Shown piece by piece: positions 1 to 13,085 of a stretch of DNA of 64,000 nt (the stretch's first letter is position 1; each line of letters starts with the position of its first letter). A program made the position numbers and the translations under genes. Origin of the DNA: Symbiodinium kawagutii (taxonomy: Eukaryota > Sar > Dinophyceae > Suessiales > Symbiodiniaceae). The stretch is taken from positions 166,497 through 230,496 of the forward strand of contig VSDK01012581.1 in the NCBI GenBank assembly GCA_009767595.1, given 5' to 3'. Below the pieces are notes generated by a model. It did no database searches. It had not been told where the DNA came from and saw nothing but the letters and a program-made list of their open reading frames with translations.

Positions 1-2150
1 GCCGGCCGCGTGGAGCATGAATGATTGTTACTAATGGTTGATGATGACGGCTAGTGCTTTGGTGATGATGCTTACTCATTGCTCAAACGCTGGTTCATGG
101 GGGTTGAAAAGCTGGTTCATCATGTGTTTTTATCTATGGCTTCGTTGACAGCGAATGTGCCAAGGATTTAGACTTGGAATGAGTAATCAAAAAAAAAACA
201 CAGTAACGAGTGATTAGTAGTGACTAATCAAATTTCTAGTTTACAACTAGATGATGATTGAAGAACTAGCAGTAAAACCGTCTTCAACACTTCAATACAC
301 TGACCAATCAGTAAAAAAGGGTCATAACCAACCGAAATCTTTTTGGTGGGTGGGCTAAACCAGGGTTACCAGTTATCGACCAGAAAACAATTGGAACAGA
401 TGGCAACATGAAATAAGATGGTGTTGTTTCGGACTACGGGCCTGATAAACCTTAATCAAGGTGATCATAAGCATACTTCTGGTGATTACATAATCGCTTG
501 TAATAACTATGCTGTCGAATCTTTGCAATCCGTTCTAACAACAAAGAAATAAAACATCATCATATAAACAAATCTAATTCTGCTATCTTGAAAAAGGGTG
601 AATCAACGGCCAGAACAATGCGTTTGGTTCAGACCATCCAAATCGTTGATGTCATCGAAGTGTGAATTTATGGTTTTGCGTCAAGTTCAATGACCCTTTT
701 TAGACATGGCGAGAAGCTGCATATCCGAGTACGTTTGCGCATCGTACTGTTTGTTTTCATATCTCTACTGTTGGTGGCTTCAATGCATGGCGAAGTGACA
801 ACGACCACTAGTCCTACAACTGGAGGTTAGTAGTAATCATATTTTGTCATCACTCAATGGTTGCTATCATATTAAACTTTTATGAACCAACTAGTATATA
901 ATATTCATCAATATCTCTATGTATATTTAAACAAAAAAATCAATAAGTGTATATATTTATATGTACATACAATTATATACATATAAACTATCAAATATTG
1001 ACCAATACAACCAACGACCATCAAATTGCCTTCGCTCAGCGATTCTGAGGTCGGCACTTGCCATGGCGACCATACCTGGGATGGGGTCGCAAGCCTACCA
1101 CGGACTGTGCCCAACCAACAAGCTGGGGCCTGGCTTATTCGCCCACCATCAATTGCCGTAACCATGAAAAACCTGTGATGAGCTAACTGTTATAACTCAT
1201 TGCAGGAGGTGAACCGGCCGCGTTTGGGGGGTGCTCATATTGACAGGATCAATGGTGGCAAGTCTTCTTAGCATCCAGTCATGTCCGCAGCAGTGGTTTG
1301 TACCCCTGAAGTCGGTCGTGGTTTCCCACCATGCATTTTATGGATTCTGAGTCATGATGTTGAGAATTCACCTTATCATGAGATGAACTCCGACCTTGAA
1401 ACAAAACACACCTCAGATAGTCACCCAATTGCAGGTTGATGGGGCTTGTTGCCAACAAATATGACCCATCTGATCCCATCTGACATAATCATGACAGCAA
1501 AATGTGATCAACGACATTCACACTGCCGTGATTCCAACATAGATTATCACAGATTAAGAAACAAACAAACGACACAACCCAGCGATGGTTCATCCGTATA
1601 GTCCATCCAACCGGAACGGATCATCAGATCAACCGAAGCATGCAGAATTGTCATTGATCACGTTGGTCTTTGATCACCCATCAACCGCTATTTACGGTAA
1701 TTCTCGCTGCTTATCCCAATTCTTGATTATACGATTTTCTGTTTTGAGTTTTCATCAGCCATTCACCAAATAAACGGCAGCCAATCACTAGCCGACCATT
1801 GAGCATCCATTGGCCAACCATTTACTATTAACCAACCGTCAATCAACCACTGATCAACCATGGTTAACCATCATCTTATCAACATTCAACCACTGTACTC
1901 AAACACTATGCTCAACAATTACAGTGTCAAGAAACGGTGTCTCAACCATTATCAACAATTAATTGAACACCATGAACAATTGAATATTGACCACACCTTG
2001 ATACACTGCATCAACCATAATTAACCACCATTCTGTCAAAACCATCAATCTACCATTGATGTACAAATATCAACCATTATTGACAAACCATGATCAACCA
2101 CTGCTATCAGCCATTATACTCAACCATTGTCAACCATTAAAGACCAACAA
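1..2150. other. No gene recognised; AT-rich word-repeat DNA
   Basis: Mostly degenerate CAACCATTA-like words, densest on the plus strand at 1785-2150. A GC-richer patch at 1020-1150 is open on both strands, but it has no clear splice sites. Confidence 0.6.
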
Positions 2151-2153
2151 CCA

Positions 2154-2266
2154 AATGTGGGTGAAAACCTTGTTCCCCCATCAGTCACCATTGTTTTCCC
2201 TACCGGTTGTTTGCTAGTATCCGCCATATCCGCCATTCTTGATGCTTGATATTGACCCACAGCCAT
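2154..2266 (+). mobile_element. Family B inverted-repeat element
   Basis: Starts atgtgggtgaaaacct and ends attgacccacagccat. The core has ccattgttttccctaccggt. Confidence 0.65.
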
Positions 2267-2349
2267 AGCTGGTATGTCCCCTAGTATTGTTGGTTGTCAT
2301 CCCCTATTATCAACCATTAACCATTGGTTGGTTTGTTACGTACTATTGA

Positions 2350-2985
2350 CCCATGCCTCCTTGCGCGGATCAACTTCGGTGGCAGCACTCCACGCTGTAA
2401 GCTACCCAAGTCAAAGGCAATCTCCTCATGCTTCTCCATCATTGTTGCGCTCAAAGTTTCCAGAAGTAATTCCAGCTGACGATGCGACAGCAAGCACTTG
2501 CGATGCTGCATTTCTTTGTTCAAACAATTCTGCCTGCTTTTGACGCTTGTTTCTATCAGCCACGACGAATTTTCAGCAGTATAGAAATTGCCAAGGTCCC
2601 TCTGAATCATTCTGCGCTGCTGCGCTGCCAACTCCATCAGGTTCAGCGACTTGAATGAAACTCGCTCAGCTTGACAACTCGAAAATGCTTGAACAGCTTC
2701 TGATGCCGCCAAAAGACGGACCCTCAAATTTTTCACACTTTCATCAATCTTCGCCAACGTCTGAGCATGCGCCTCTGACTCTGAAGCTGCGCCCAATGGA
2801 GTCCCAGCAATGGCCGATGTAAAAAGCTCATTCTGGCCAACACATGCTTTCAATGCAATCCAGAAGCTGTTTGATGGTCTCATCCGAGAGCTCCCCTAGC
2901 AATTCTTCGCCGGAACGATGTGTTTTGACAGTGCTGACATCACAGCCATATCATGAGGTGATCCGAGATGTCTTTCCCAACAGTG
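2350..2985 (-). CDS. Coding-like block, likely frameshifted exon, unknown product
   Basis: The minus strand is open for 188 codons from 2883 with a helix-rich, charged composition (KIDESVKNLRVRLLAASEAV, LMELAAQQRRMIQRDLGNFY). Upstream, a second frame reads GEELLGELSDETIKQLLDC and ends at TGA just where the first frame takes over, so a one-base shift is likely. A possible acceptor is gatgtcag at about 2932. The predicted structure is coiled or helical. No family was recognised. It could be the 3' part of a gene lying to the right. Confidence 0.5.
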
Positions 2986-4078
2986 ATGCCAAGCCACTGA
3001 AACTGCAACGAGGAAGGTGACACGCCTGGAACGTGGCTGGCAACACATCCTGGGAAGTCATGGCAAGGTTTAAAAAATGGTTGGTAGATGACTGGTGAAT
3101 GGTGAGGAGCTGGTTTGGAAATGGTTGGTAAATGATTGGCCTATGATTCACAAAGATCATAATATGATGGAGATCTGTTAGTGATGGACCACAATGTGGA
3201 AAACACATTAGAAACCTGCAAATCTGGTGCAGGCTGTGTAATTCCTTAACCACCATCCACATCCATCCACCACATGCCTATTTGCTGCGTGCTTCTTAGG
3301 AAACAATCACGAACTATCCATCAGCCAGTAGTTATTGACCATCTGGCTGGAACGACTGAACATGCTGATGGTATCTGGTGACGTCTGCTGAGGTCGGACT
3401 CAAGAACAAGAACATTGGGGGCGTTACAAACCATATGAGCGGCTGCTTGAGTTGCGTGCAAAATCTCTTGACCCTACTTTGAAGGGCGGCGGACCCAGCC
3501 TCGTTCAATTGAAAGACAATAGAACTAGATAACGTCATTTTGGGGTATCTCGGTCCATTAAACCTCATATAGACAGGTAATTGATATGGGTATTGAGATA
3601 AACAGATCTCGTTCGGTCAGGCGGACATCTCGTTCACCAGCTAACTATGGATGAGAGGAAAAAATGGCGCAGGCCCTTGACTTGGAATGAATTGCACAAA
3701 TAAAAGCCGTTGCTCATATTGTGGGTCAAAACCCTGGCACCCTGGTGAACATTCACCACATGACCAAACTAATTAGTCTTTTGTTGGGATGTCAACCTAC
3801 AGTACGAATTTGAGATGGTTGCTTACCATCTTTATCCGACTTTATCCATTGCTGATAATCATTGACATTTGGCTGATAAACGTTTACAATTTACCCTCTA
3901 GCAAACCAACCTCGTTGTGCAGAAAATTCACCATATATAGATTATTTACCAATCAACAACGGTGATTTTGACTTCCAAGCTAGCTTACTTGAAAAGGAAC
4001 AGGTTAACAAATCGGTTGATAGTTCGTGGTTCTGTCACCAGTGAACTGACAATCACATGGTGCGTTCGTTGCCAGCAC

Positions 4079-4183
4079 TCCTCCACGGATGGCGATGGCG
4101 GCCCCCGCGGCGCCTAGGCGTTCTGCCAAGACAGACCGCAAGGCTGCTCGCATGGTGACCTCGGCGGGATGGGAAATGGATGC
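4079..4183 (-). CDS. Exon-like minus-strand island, unknown product
   Basis: Acceptor ctactgggag and donor gtgctg. The frame reads ISHPAEVTMRAALRSVLAER and then LGAAGAAIAIRGG. GC is about 65% against about 40% around it. Codon use is GC-rich like the phosphoesterase exons. No family was recognised. Confidence 0.5.
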
Positions 4184-4299
4184 CTCCCAGTAGCTCAGGG
4201 ACAGTTAAGTTAGTTTATAGTCAAACCCTCTAAAAATATTGAGAACTGAAGCATTTTAAGAGATTTTTAGTTTATAGTCAAACTAAGTTTCATATGTAA

Positions 4300-4500
4300 A
4301 CCTCATTTATCAGACCCTGAAAAGCCTGCAGCGAACGAAATCTCTAAAAAAGATGCGGAGTCCTCTGTATTCCTTGGGAAAAACTTTGTCTTCATGGCCT
4401 CCAGGCCATGCTTATTTTTGAAGACAGCATCCCACAAAGCTATGGAGTTCCAATTTCTACTGCCCACATCTATGCGTATTCTGAATGGAAGAACTGTCAA
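4300..4500 (-). CDS. Coding-like minus-strand segment, unknown
   Basis: Open frame with VLPFRIRIDVGSRNWNSIAL and then FFPRNTEDSASFLEISF. It has a protein-like composition but AT-rich codons, unlike the GC-rich islands, and no clear splice sites. Confidence 0.25.
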
Positions 4501-5795
4501 ATTTTGGGATGCCCATCATGGATAGAATGTCCATAGATGCTTGTCCGTTTTGGGAAGCACCAAACACTTCGGGGTAGTACAATTCCCAAACAAGAGCAAA
4601 CTGATCTGATCTGCATGTAATATAATGTAATGGTGCAAACTCTCAATTTTTGCGTGGCCGGTAGCGACCCACAACCTTTCCCATTTGCAGTCCAAGCAAC
4701 AAATCTCAATTGGGCGGCTGAAGAAGCGGCAAATCCATGCGCTCGGAGCTGTTCTTCCTCACCTGAGCTAAGCAGTCTCCGGGCCCGGTGGGTTTTGGTG
4801 AGTGATTGGGGACTGCAAAGCGATGCCCTACGGGGAGTTCACTTAGGCAACTGGGGTAACACTACCAGTTTTGTTATAGCCGTATTTGATTGGCTTACCA
4901 AGCAATTTGCAACAAACCAAGGTGTAGGGAATCTCTTGCTGGGCTATGTTGGTTTGTATCATGCTGAAACCATTGGCTACAGGTTGCCATTAAGCATAAC
5001 AATTTTTATGCCAGCCATACAACCATTATCAACCACTGGTCATATGTCACGTACAGAATCACAACCACTAGTGATGAGCCATTCAGTCACCATCAACCAC
5101 ATGCAACACTCACTATTAAGCATTAGTTCATATTATATCACGAACCATCCCCAAACCTTTACGAACCAGCGAAGCAAAAACTTACTGTCTATCCACCAGT
5201 GTTCCTCATCAAACAGTTTCGTTCCACCTGCCACACCCGGGAAAACCTCACCAAACATACCCAAACATACCTCCCAGGAAATCATGGGATATGTGTTTTC
5301 TGAGAATTACATGACTTACCCGTCGAACAGTGTCACACAACAGTCTGGTGACATCCGCATCTCCTGGTTGATGAATTTTGTAGTTCTGAATGAGGGTCAA
5401 CTTCGTCGTGATCATTGAAATCATATGACTGTATCCAGAACTAGTGGCTAAGAATGGCGAAAAATAAGCAGTGGATAATCAACATTAATCAAAGGCATCA
5501 GTGACATGAAGTTTGTCAACAAAAAACACACAAAAAAAGGTATGGGTATGAAATGGTATGCGAAGGGTCTCGTTCAAAAATTCATTCCCCCCAATCGTTC
5601 CCCGGATCTGCGTGTGCCAAGGGCACAAAGTCGACCAATCAAATTGGTGTCCTCTGTGTTCAAGATGACTTTACTTGCACGTGCGTCCCCGCTCAGTAAT
5701 CAGTTTCACCTACCTTTTAAGGCTACTAAACATGACCTTTCGCATGGTTCAAGGGGCTATACCCCGACTTCTAGGTTTACTCACCATGGTTATAT

Positions 5796-5896
5796 GGGTG
5801 TTTCTAAAAATAGGGGATCCCGCAAATCATCCAACATTAGTCATTTATAGCAATAAAGCAACCATTTTTGGGGGTCCCCTATTTTGAGAAACTACC
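5796..5896. mobile_element. Family A hairpin element
   Basis: Left arm gggtgtttctaaaaatagggg and right arm ggtcccctattttgagaaac are inverted repeats. The core contains taaagcaaccatttttgggg. See the finding on family A. Confidence 0.75.
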
Positions 5897-6117
5897 ATAT
5901 CATCAGCCGTTGGTATATCCCCTAGTATTGTCGATCATTATTCCAGCTATTGTTAACCATTAACCATTAACCAGCTATTATTAGTTATTGGCTATAACCA
6001 GCTATTGTTAGTAACCATTATCCAGCTCTTGTGGTCCCCTATTATTCACCATTAACCATTTGTGGTCCCCTATTATTTACCATTAACCAGCTACTGTTAG
6101 TGGTTACCTAGCTATTC

Positions 6118-6285
6118 CAGTCCCCCAGCTGCGCCGTCGTCGATGGTTTTTTCCAGGGAGCTCAGCAGGTTCCATCGCCGTGGCGTCTCCAGCAGGTTCC
6201 AAACCAAGACCAAGGTGGCGACTCCTGAACCGGCAGAAACGTCGACCGCGATGAGGTGGTTCCGACCGATCGCCAGTTTGGGAAC
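6118..6285 (-). CDS. Exon-like island with a WD40-like strand pattern
   Basis: The minus frame reads AIGRNHLIAVDVSAGSG, VATLVLVWNLLETP and then LLSSLEKTIDDGAAGG. hxIAVDVS followed by LVLVWNL is like one WD40 blade, but one repeat is weak evidence. No clear acceptor AG precedes it, which lowers confidence. The other strand is open as well and more basic. Confidence 0.35.
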
Positions 6286-6503
6286 CACAATGGTTGATTA
6301 AATCATGGGGGTCAACCATATGGGTTTAATAAAGTTGAATGAAGTCAAATCATGGGGGTCAACCATATGGTTAAATAAAGTTAAATGGTGAATAATACTG
6401 GTTGGTAACTGGTTGATAATGGGTTCCCTATGGCATAATAATTAATGGGGGTCAATCAAAAAAACACATTTGTTGGGAACCATAAAATGGTTTATCATAG
6501 ATG

Positions 6504-6592
6504 GGGGGTTCTTAAACTGGGGAAATGGTTGGTTTTTTACTATAAATGGTTGAGAAACTGGAGGGCACCCCAATTTTAAGAAACCACCATGC
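6504..6592. mobile_element. Family A hairpin element (diverged)
   Basis: Arms ggttcttaaactgggg and ccccaattttaagaaacc surround ggttggttttttactataaa. Confidence 0.7.
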
Positions 6593-6599
6593 AGTGGTC

Positions 6600-8700
6600 A
6601 CTGGGAAAATGATGATTCCGCTCGCTCCATTTTGCATGGACACATTCTTCATGCTTCTTGGAGTCAAAAATGATGATTCTGAACGAGCCGTTTCTATATG
6701 GATTTTTTTATGTGTCATATGGTAGGTAGGTAGGTAGGTAGGGATGTACCGCACTGTACTGTCTGGTGCTGTGCTGCACTGTCCTGCCCTGTGCTGTCCT
6801 GTCTCGTGCTGTAGGGTACTGATGTGTTATGTGATGCTGTGGTATGTATGTATTATTGTATTCTTAGTGTTGGCCTGCCAATGATTTAGTATATGATGGA
6901 TAAATCCTACGCTTTCAACAATAAATAACAACCTACCCCCAAATGAAACTAATGTATTGTTGTCTTGATTTATCTTTGCTGTCCACAAACAAACAAGTTG
7001 CATCTGACTGAATGCTTAAGCATCATGGTTTGCATGTTTGCCCACAATTGATGCTAAACACAAATTAAATTCATGCATGACATTCTTGGTTGCCCATATG
7101 ATGACTCTACATGGCAATCAAAATATGCCGCCACTTTAGCTGCCCGTAAAAACTAAAATGTGAGTTCCAAGGCTTGCTCTGACGCATGTTGTTGGTCGTT
7201 TCGATGATTAGACCAAACATTGCAAAATTTTTGTCTGAATAATGCTGAACAAACTGACAGAAATTGGATTTCTGAAATCGCTTCTTTTCCAAAATGTTAT
7301 CTGGAAATATCTTGCTATGTTTCAAACCATCGCTGGCGGTTGTTCTGTCATCAACCTTCAAAAGCCATTCTCAACCACCATCGTCCACTATCAATCACTA
7401 TTAAACTTTAGCTGACATTCACTGGCTACTACTAACCATTTATAAACCCTCATCCTTAACCTTTTTTTGTTGTTTTTTTGCCCATCAACAAGCGCCAAGG
7501 GGAAACCATGATTAACCATGCTCATACTCAACACTCATTAACCAATGTTGTTCACTATGATTAACTATTCTTGACCTTTATCAGACCTTTATCAACCATG
7601 TGCCGCTAGCTGTACTGAGCCATCATTACCCATCATCAACCATCAATTATCAACCATTAGTTTGTCATTGATCAACCATTAGTTGGCCATTACGTCAACC
7701 ATTCATCAGCCATTAGTTCACCATCACCTGGCATTCATCAGCCATTAGTTGGCCATTCATCAGCCATTAGTTAGTCATGGATCAACCATTCATTAGCTAC
7801 TCCTGGCCCACCACCCTTCCATGCAACTGAAATCCGGCGCAACCTTCCGGCGCAGTCGAAGCGCTCGCACGTCCCAGGCCAGCTATCTGGCGGCTGTGGC
7901 CATGGATATGGCCATGGATCAGTATTAACTAACCAGTAATAGGGGGTTTTAACCAACAATCATAGAGAAAACCATGATTAATGATAGGGGAACTAGGGGT
8001 ACAGGGTTTTGACCCACTGCCATATTATAACCATAGTAAGTAACCTAGGAGGGAAGCTAAGCTGCAACCTTTTCAGTGGGTAGAATGATGGGAATACAAA
8101 TTGATGGCGGATTCATTGCTAATCCACGGTGAATGTTGGTGAAATGACGGTGAAACGATGGTTACACGATGGGATAATGATCGTTCGGGAATGGTTAAAT
8201 GATAATTCAGAAATGGGTAAATAGTCACTGATGAATGCTACATGGTGATTAGAATCGCTAAATGAATTGTTTTCAGCTCGATGGCAATACGATGATGAAT
8301 GATTGTTGAATATCGTCTTGGCGGCTAGCCGGCGAATAAGGAAGGTGTCTAAAATACGTTATATGATGGCTAATGATGCTTAATGAGGAAAGGAACGAAT
8401 CACAATGGCAGCTAACAACAGTTCAGGATGGCTTGGTGTGTGATGCAACAGTGGCGGCTTAATGGTGAGACAATGGTGTTGTCATGATGTTTTGCCATGA
8501 CTAAATTGTGGTTCGACAATCGGCAAAGGATGTTGAATCATGGTGATGATTGAGAACCGGTAGAGAAAATGTGCGTGACTGGGTGTGGGTAATGACAAGC
8601 AAATATGGTTCGAATGAAGCCAGGATGACAAACAACAACAAAATGCATCAAAAGGCGATATTCAAAAAACATGTTCCTCGAAGTGATCCCCACCATGGCA
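6600..8700. other. No gene recognised; word-repeat DNA and short tandem tracts
   Basis: Contains (TAGG)n at 6722-6741, a ctgtcctg-rich tract to 6810, CAACCATTAG words at 7560-7790 on plus, and the complementary ATGGTTGAT words at 8090-8480. The island at 7800-7920 is open on both strands and undecided. Confidence 0.5.
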
Positions 8701-8780
8701 AAACACGGTGAGGATTTACAGAGATACGTTGTTGAAATGCATGTCAACAAGTCACTGCGTTCTTTTGCTCACAAACATAC

Positions 8781-8987
8781 TTAGATACAAACAAACAAAC
8801 AAACAAACAAACAAACAAACAAACATTACATTACATACGTACGTACACATACGCCCACACACACACATGCACGTGCACATGCGCACGCGCACTCACATAT
8901 ACATACACATTCACATGCACATACACATGCACATACACATAAATACATACGCATAAGCATACGCACACGCATACGCATACTCATACA
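8781..8987 (+). repeat. CAAA microsatellite and CACATA/GCATAC tract
   Basis: (CAAA)n at 8788-8825, then alternating purine-pyrimidine CACATA, CACATG and GCATAC words to 8987. The reading frames over it are artefacts. Confidence 0.9.
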
Positions 8988-9246
8988 CTTCTGGCAAATC
9001 GCCTGGCATTCTATCTGACATACATTTCTGGCATTCTACCTGACCTATACTTCTGGCATTCTTTCTGTCATATCCTTCAGGTATTCTATCTGGCATTTAC
9101 TTCTGACATATACTTCTGGCATTCTATCTCACATGCACTTTTGGCATTCTTTCTGACATATAGTTCTGCCAAACTATCTGGCCTATACTTCTGGCACTAT
9201 TTATGACATAAACATCTCACATTCCATCTGGCATCTACTTCTGGCA
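8988..9246 (+). repeat. 25-bp tandem repeat
   Basis: About ten copies of a 25-bp unit ttctggcattctatctgaca plus tatac, with one half-unit near 9101-9113. Moderately diverged. Confidence 0.9.
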
Positions 9247-9249
9247 GAA

Positions 9250-9372
9250 AACTGGCCGTTGAGGTCCCGCGGTGCACACTGCCCTCGGACACTGGCCCTT
9301 GAGGTCCAGCAGCGCACACTGCCCTTGGATGCGGCGGTTGAAGTCCAGCGGCGCACACTGCAAACATAATAG
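9250..9372 (+). repeat. About 3 x 41-bp GC-rich tandem repeat
   Basis: Three copies of a GC-rich unit containing gttgaggtccagcggcgcac followed by actgccctt. It directly follows the AT-rich 25-bp array. Several frames are open here only because the unit has no stop in them. Confidence 0.85.
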
Positions 9373-9462
9373 TAGTATGACGCATGACTGACCATTCTGG
9401 ACCATGGAGTAGCTGTGGTAAGCCATTCATCAACCGTTAATTAGTAGCTCATGTCGTTGTCG

Positions 9463-9532
9463 TATATATATATATATATATTTAAAAAAAAATATATATA
9501 TATATATTTAAATAAACATATATATATATATA
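9463..9532. repeat. (TA)n palindromic tract
   Basis: Three TA runs separated by tttaaaaaaaaa and ttaaataaac. Strongly self-complementary. Confidence 0.9.
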
Positions 9533-10124
9533 AATCCGTCTGGTTGGTGGCTATAAGCCAACCCGAAACATTGATCATCCCAAAGATTGAACAAATTAAT
9601 CATGTTGAAGACCAACAACCAGTAGTTGTTTAAATATGATTGCTGGTGCTGGTTATCATTGCCTACTTTTTACCTATTGTATCCCCTATTACTGGTTGTC
9701 ATAAAACAAATAATAACCCATAGAAAGGCAGCTCATATAGTGTTGGTCATTACCGAACAATTCAAACAAACCCAGCCCATACAATTGATGCTTACTGATA
9801 GTTGTCATAGTCCATAAAAGGCCACCATCTAGCTTTTACTGTTGGTTAGTTATCCCTCATACCTAGCCATGGTTAAATGTAGGCGACCATAGACAATCGT
9901 GGTTTCCCTATGATATGAACCATTGTCAACCATGGTTTTACAACCATAATCAACCATTATCAACCATGGTTTTCCCATGTTAAAATATCGTTTGTTGAAG
10001 TTTGGCCCATAGTTTTCCAAGCATTATCAACTAAGATAGTAGTTAGTTGATAATTGATCAACTATTGATCATTATTAACGACTAACTACATTTGGTTGAT
10101 CATGAAATATCAACCATTGTCAAC

Positions 10125-10186
10125 CGGCGCGTTTCTGGCGCTTCCCTTGCGCGCGCCTTGCGCAAGCGCCTGGCCCTGGCGCCACG
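10125..10186 (-). CDS. Exon-like GC-rich island
   Basis: 62 bp at about 77% GC. Minus acceptor ttcacatcag and donor gttgac. It codes an Arg/Ala-rich stretch. The plus strand is also open. No family was recognised. Confidence 0.3.
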
Positions 10187-10189
10187 CTG

Positions 10190-11800
10190 ATGTGAAATGC
10201 TGGATGATGGTGAACTAATGGCTGATGAATGGTGGACGTAATGGCTGATTGATGGTTGATCAATAGTAGATGAATGACTAATAGTTGATCATCAATAGTT
10301 GATCATCAATAGTTGATCAATGACTAATGGTTGATCAATGACCAACTACTGATTGATCAATGACTAAGTACTGGCTGATACTTGATGGTTAATCATGATT
10401 GAGTACTGGTCACTTCATGGTGAACAAGGGTGAACAATTGGTGTGATAATGGTGCTATGCTGTTTGAGCATGGCAACATCAAATTGTATTGATCATGGCT
10501 CATTCATCCACTGGTGCTTGATCGTGCGTCTCTTTTGGATTCACCAATGTTTACCATTGTGAAACATTGCGAATGCTGTTGGCTGTAGCAACAATGATGG
10601 TTTCAACACATATGAAAAATAAGAATAAAACAACCATTTGATATCGTTTGCGGAGAAAAAAACATGCGAATCAAACCACCAACCAGTGATGGAAAGTGGT
10701 AAGTTCATGATGAGGATAGTAGCACCAAACCCGGGAGGACGATCACTGTAAACAACTCACTAAATGCTAGGCTGGAATGCACATGCAAAGTCTGCTAAGT
10801 ACCTCCATGGCATCATTTGATTGGCCCATGATGAGATTTAAGCAACGACTGTCAGCCATGATCAACTCGTATAAAATATCAACCAACCACTAGTAACTCG
10901 TATTATACCCATCATTCAGTACCATTAACATCACAATGATTGACCATCGCTTTAGTCAACTCGTCAACCAACATGAACCAATCATCGACCAAGGAGGGTT
11001 GAAAACTGGTGTTAGACGAAGTGCCAAAACTTGAACAGAAAGACAACGCTCTTCGTATTTGTGAACAACATTGATCATTATCATAACAGCTCGGCATTGT
11101 TCATTGCTGATACAACAACCGCACAAAATATGATAATGTTAAATAATGTTCATTAAAACATTTGACAGTCGTTGTTAGAAAGAGTAGCTGTTTACAAGGG
11201 GTAAAAACTGCTGCACTGCAGTGATGGCTAGTAATGATTGTGACAATGTTCAATTTAAACATACACGTTGTTATAATCAAACTACTATTAGCTAGTAATG
11301 ATTGTGATAAGGGTATATACATGATTGTTGTATGGTCAAGTGAATATAGAACCTTTTAATTTCATTGCAAACTCCATGATTTAGCATCGTTGAGCGCTAT
11401 GGGGTCCAGTATTGGTCATAGCCATTGCTAATGGTAGTCTTGAACTGCATGGAACTACTACCATAGTACTGCTTACAACCACCATGATGAACCGTATAAC
11501 TAAGAGGTATAAGTACTGTCGACTACAATCCTGAACAACAAAACTATAATTGTTTATCTTAACTAATCACCACTGTGGCATGTTTAAAGTGAACTCTAGT
11601 ATGAACTACAATCATAGAAGTAACTGTATTTGTAGCTATTCAACTACTAAAAAAATCAGTGTGTCGCTGGTAATAAGCGGTAGGTGGATAATTAACTACC
11701 ATCAACTATGACTATATCTAATTAATCATGAATCAACTATTGATGAATAATCATTAACCAACTGCTAATCAACTAATCATCAATCATAATTATGAACAAC
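10190..11800. other. No gene recognised
   Basis: AT-rich, with TGATCAATGACTAATGG words at 10200-10400. A short direct repeat, gctagtaatgattgtga, occurs near 11227 and 11291. Confidence 0.5.
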
Positions 11801-11801
11801 T

Positions 11802-11860
<59 letters not shown>

Positions 11861-12413
11861 ATAGTAATAATTGTAGTAGTAGTAGTAGTAATAGTAGTAG
11901 TAATAGTAGAAGTAGAAGTAGAAGTAGTGGTGGTAGTAGTAGCAGAAGTAGTAATAATAGTAGTAGTAGTAGTAGAAGTAGAAGTAGAAATAATGGTGGT
12001 AGTAGAAGTAGTAGTAATAGTAGTAGTAGTAGTAGTGATAGTAGTAGTAGTAATAGTAGTAGTAATAATAATAGTAGTAGTAGTAGTAGCAATAGTAATA
12101 ATAATAAAAGTAGAAATAGAAGTAGTGGTGGTAGTAGTAGTAAAAATAATAGTAGTAGTAATAATAATAGAAGTAATAGTAGTAGCCGTAATAGTAATAG
12201 AAATAGAAATAGAAGTAGTGGTGGTAGTAGTAGTAGTAGTAATAAAAATAATAGTAGTAGTAGTAATAATAAAAATAGAAATAGAAGTAGTGGTGGTAGT
12301 AGTAATAGTAATAATACTAGTAGTAGTAATAATAATAGAAGTAGAAATAGAAGTAGTGGTGGTAGTAGTAGTAGTAGTAGTAATAATGCTAGTAGTAGTA
12401 GCAGTAGTAGTAA

Positions 12414-12460
<47 letters not shown>

Positions 12461-12575
12461 ATAGTAGTAGTAAAAGTAAAAGTAGAAATAGAAGTAGAAG
12501 TAGTGGTGGTAGTAGTAATAGTAATAATAATAATAATAATAATAATAGTAGTAATAGAAGTAGAAATAGAAGTAA

Positions 12576-12607
<32 letters not shown>

Positions 12608-12881
12608 GTAATAGTAGTGCTAATGCTAGTAGTAGTAGCAGTAGTAGTAATAGTAGTAGTAGTAGTGATAATAGTAGTAGAAATAGAAATAGAAATAGAA
12701 GTAGTGGTGGTAGTAGTAATAATAACAGTAGTAGTAGTAGTAATAAGAATAGAAGTAGAAGTAGAAGTAGTGGTGGTAGTAGTAATAGTAATAATAATAA
12801 TAATAGTAGTAATAGAAGTAGAAATAGAAGTAGTGGTGGTAGTAGTAGTAGTAATAGTAATAATAGTAGTAGTAGTAGTAA

Positions 12882-12925
<44 letters not shown>

Positions 12926-13085
12926 ATAGTAGTAGTAGTAATAATAATAGTAGTAGTAGTAGAATTAGAAATAGAATTAATGGTGGTAGTAATAATAATA
13001 ATAGTAGTAGTAATAATAATAATAGTAGTAGTAATAGTAATAATAGTAGTAGTAATAATAATAATAGTAGTAGTAATAGTAGATG
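11802..13085 (+). repeat. TAG/TAA trinucleotide array, left part
   Basis: Nearly 1.3 kb of (TAR)n on the plus strand. It is punctuated about every 50-150 bp by a box of the form AGAAGTAGAAGTAGTGGTGG (about 12 copies). The long poly-Thr, poly-Val and poly-Leu ORFs here are artefacts. The same boxes recur at 15211-17403, so the two arrays were probably one. Confidence 0.95.

Noticed and set aside
4630..5418. 262-codon plus ORF
   Set aside because: The first third overlaps a GC-rich island open on both strands, and the rest is CAACCA-word DNA with Asn/Ser/Thr/His-rich composition. Not a convincing gene.
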